Shown: positions 63,631 to 64,000 of the stretch, one piece after another
How the letters are laid out: each line of letters opens with the position of its first letter
How positions within the stretch are numbered: position 1 is the stretch's first letter
From: Leishmania mexicana MHOM/GT/2001/U1103
Taxonomy: Eukaryota > Euglenozoa > Kinetoplastea > Trypanosomatida > Trypanosomatidae
Assembly: GCF_000234665.1 (NCBI RefSeq)
Contig: NC_018324.1
Span: forward strand, 1,546,942 to 1,610,941
Length of the DNA stretch: 64,000 nucleotides
Direction: 5' to 3'
Made by a program: the position numbers and the translations under genes
The notes under the pieces: generated by a model
What the model was told of the DNA's origin: nothing
The model's database searches: none
What the model saw: the letters and a program-made list of their open reading frames with translations, nothing else

Positions 63631-64000
63631 TTTTCCGTGTCCTTTTTCCGGGTGGATTAGTATTTTTCTTCATCTTTCGTGTCTCTTTTTTTTGTTTGTT
63701 TGTTCAATCGTCCACTTCCAACAAGAAGAAACGATGCTGACGCTGATGCTCACTTGCCTACGAAGCACTTCTGTCTCTCTGTCTGTCTCTGTGACTTCTC
63801 CTATTCCATTCGAAAGAATACGAAAAAAAAGGACGTTTCTTTTTTTTCTGAGTTCACCCTTTTGCTCACTTTTCTCTCGCTCTCTTTCTCTCTCTTTGTG
63901 TTTGTGTCGCTGAGGCGTTCTCCCTGTCCCTCAGCACCTTTGCTTTTCCCCTTTTGTGTGTGTGTTTCAAATTCGTTTTCGCATCAGTGGTCTTTGACGT

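Larger units (their letters stand above)
53850..64000. other. 10.1-kb region without a recognisable gene
   Basis: C/T-rich on the + strand throughout (apart from purine patches such as 54950-55050, 56270-56420 and 59860-60060). Contains T-runs, CA/TA microsatellites, two 100-N gaps, a 315-bp repeated segment around one gap and an inverted SIDER-like element. All open frames give low-complexity translations lacking domains. It could be an exceptionally long 3' UTR of the kinase, or contain non-coding transcripts or genes lost in the gaps. Confidence 0.6.

Noticed and set aside
53850..64000. Strand-switch region after the kinase
   Set aside because: No minus-strand gene appears and the pyrimidine bias stays on the + strand to the end, so no switch can be supported.

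Overview
The window looks like a piece of a Leishmania chromosome (Trypanosomatida). Intronless, GC-rich ORFs all lie on one strand and are separated by long, C/T-rich intergenic regions full of polypyrimidine tracts and CA/TA microsatellites, as expected for polycistronic transcription with trans-splicing. Three copies of a SIDER-like degenerate retroposon are present. Several proteins are clearly of Leishmania type: a 466-residue tunicamycin-target GlcNAc-1-phosphate transferase and two amastin-family membrane proteins. The species cannot be fixed from the sequence alone.

Layout, left to right, all on the + strand: a large hypothetical protein with a possible mitochondrial presequence (1.3-4.4 kb); a small basic protein, possibly mitochondrial (4.9-5.5 kb); two divergent amastin-like four-TM proteins (6.2-6.9 and 10.1-10.7 kb); RNA polymerase I subunit RPA12 (14.4-15.0 kb); an IQCG/DRC9-like coiled-coil protein (15.8-17.7 kb); a basic/acidic low-complexity protein, probably nuclear (18.7-19.7 kb); a zinc-free MDR quinone oxidoreductase (20.6-21.6 kb); GlcNAc-1-P transferase (23.9-25.3 kb); GINS subunit Psf2 (26.4-27.4 kb); an arrestin-fold protein (29.2-31.6 kb); SSU-processome protein Utp21/WDR36 (34.0-37.0 kb); a hypothetical protein with FxPxINP motifs (38.2-39.9 kb); a tRNA-Gln(CTG) on the minus strand (40.2 kb); a super-repeat LRR protein (41.0-44.3 kb); an Asa1/GNB1L-like WD40 protein (45.1-47.2 kb); and a DYRK/YAK-family kinase (51.4-53.8 kb). 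From 53.85 kb to the end (10.1 kb) I find no credible gene.

The genes do not form a functional operon; they share a transcription unit only by position. Recurring themes are growth functions (RPA12 and Utp21 in rRNA synthesis and processing, Psf2 in replication, Asa1-like in PIKK maturation), surface and glycan functions (amastins, GlcNAc-1-P transferase) and candidate cytoskeletal proteins (DRC9-like, the FxPxINP protein).

Several ORFs begin at a non-ATG codon upstream; I moved those starts to the first credible ATG. Assembly caveats: there are three 100-N gaps. The one at 61.4 kb is flanked by two apparently identical 315-bp copies and is probably an unmerged contig overlap rather than a real duplication.
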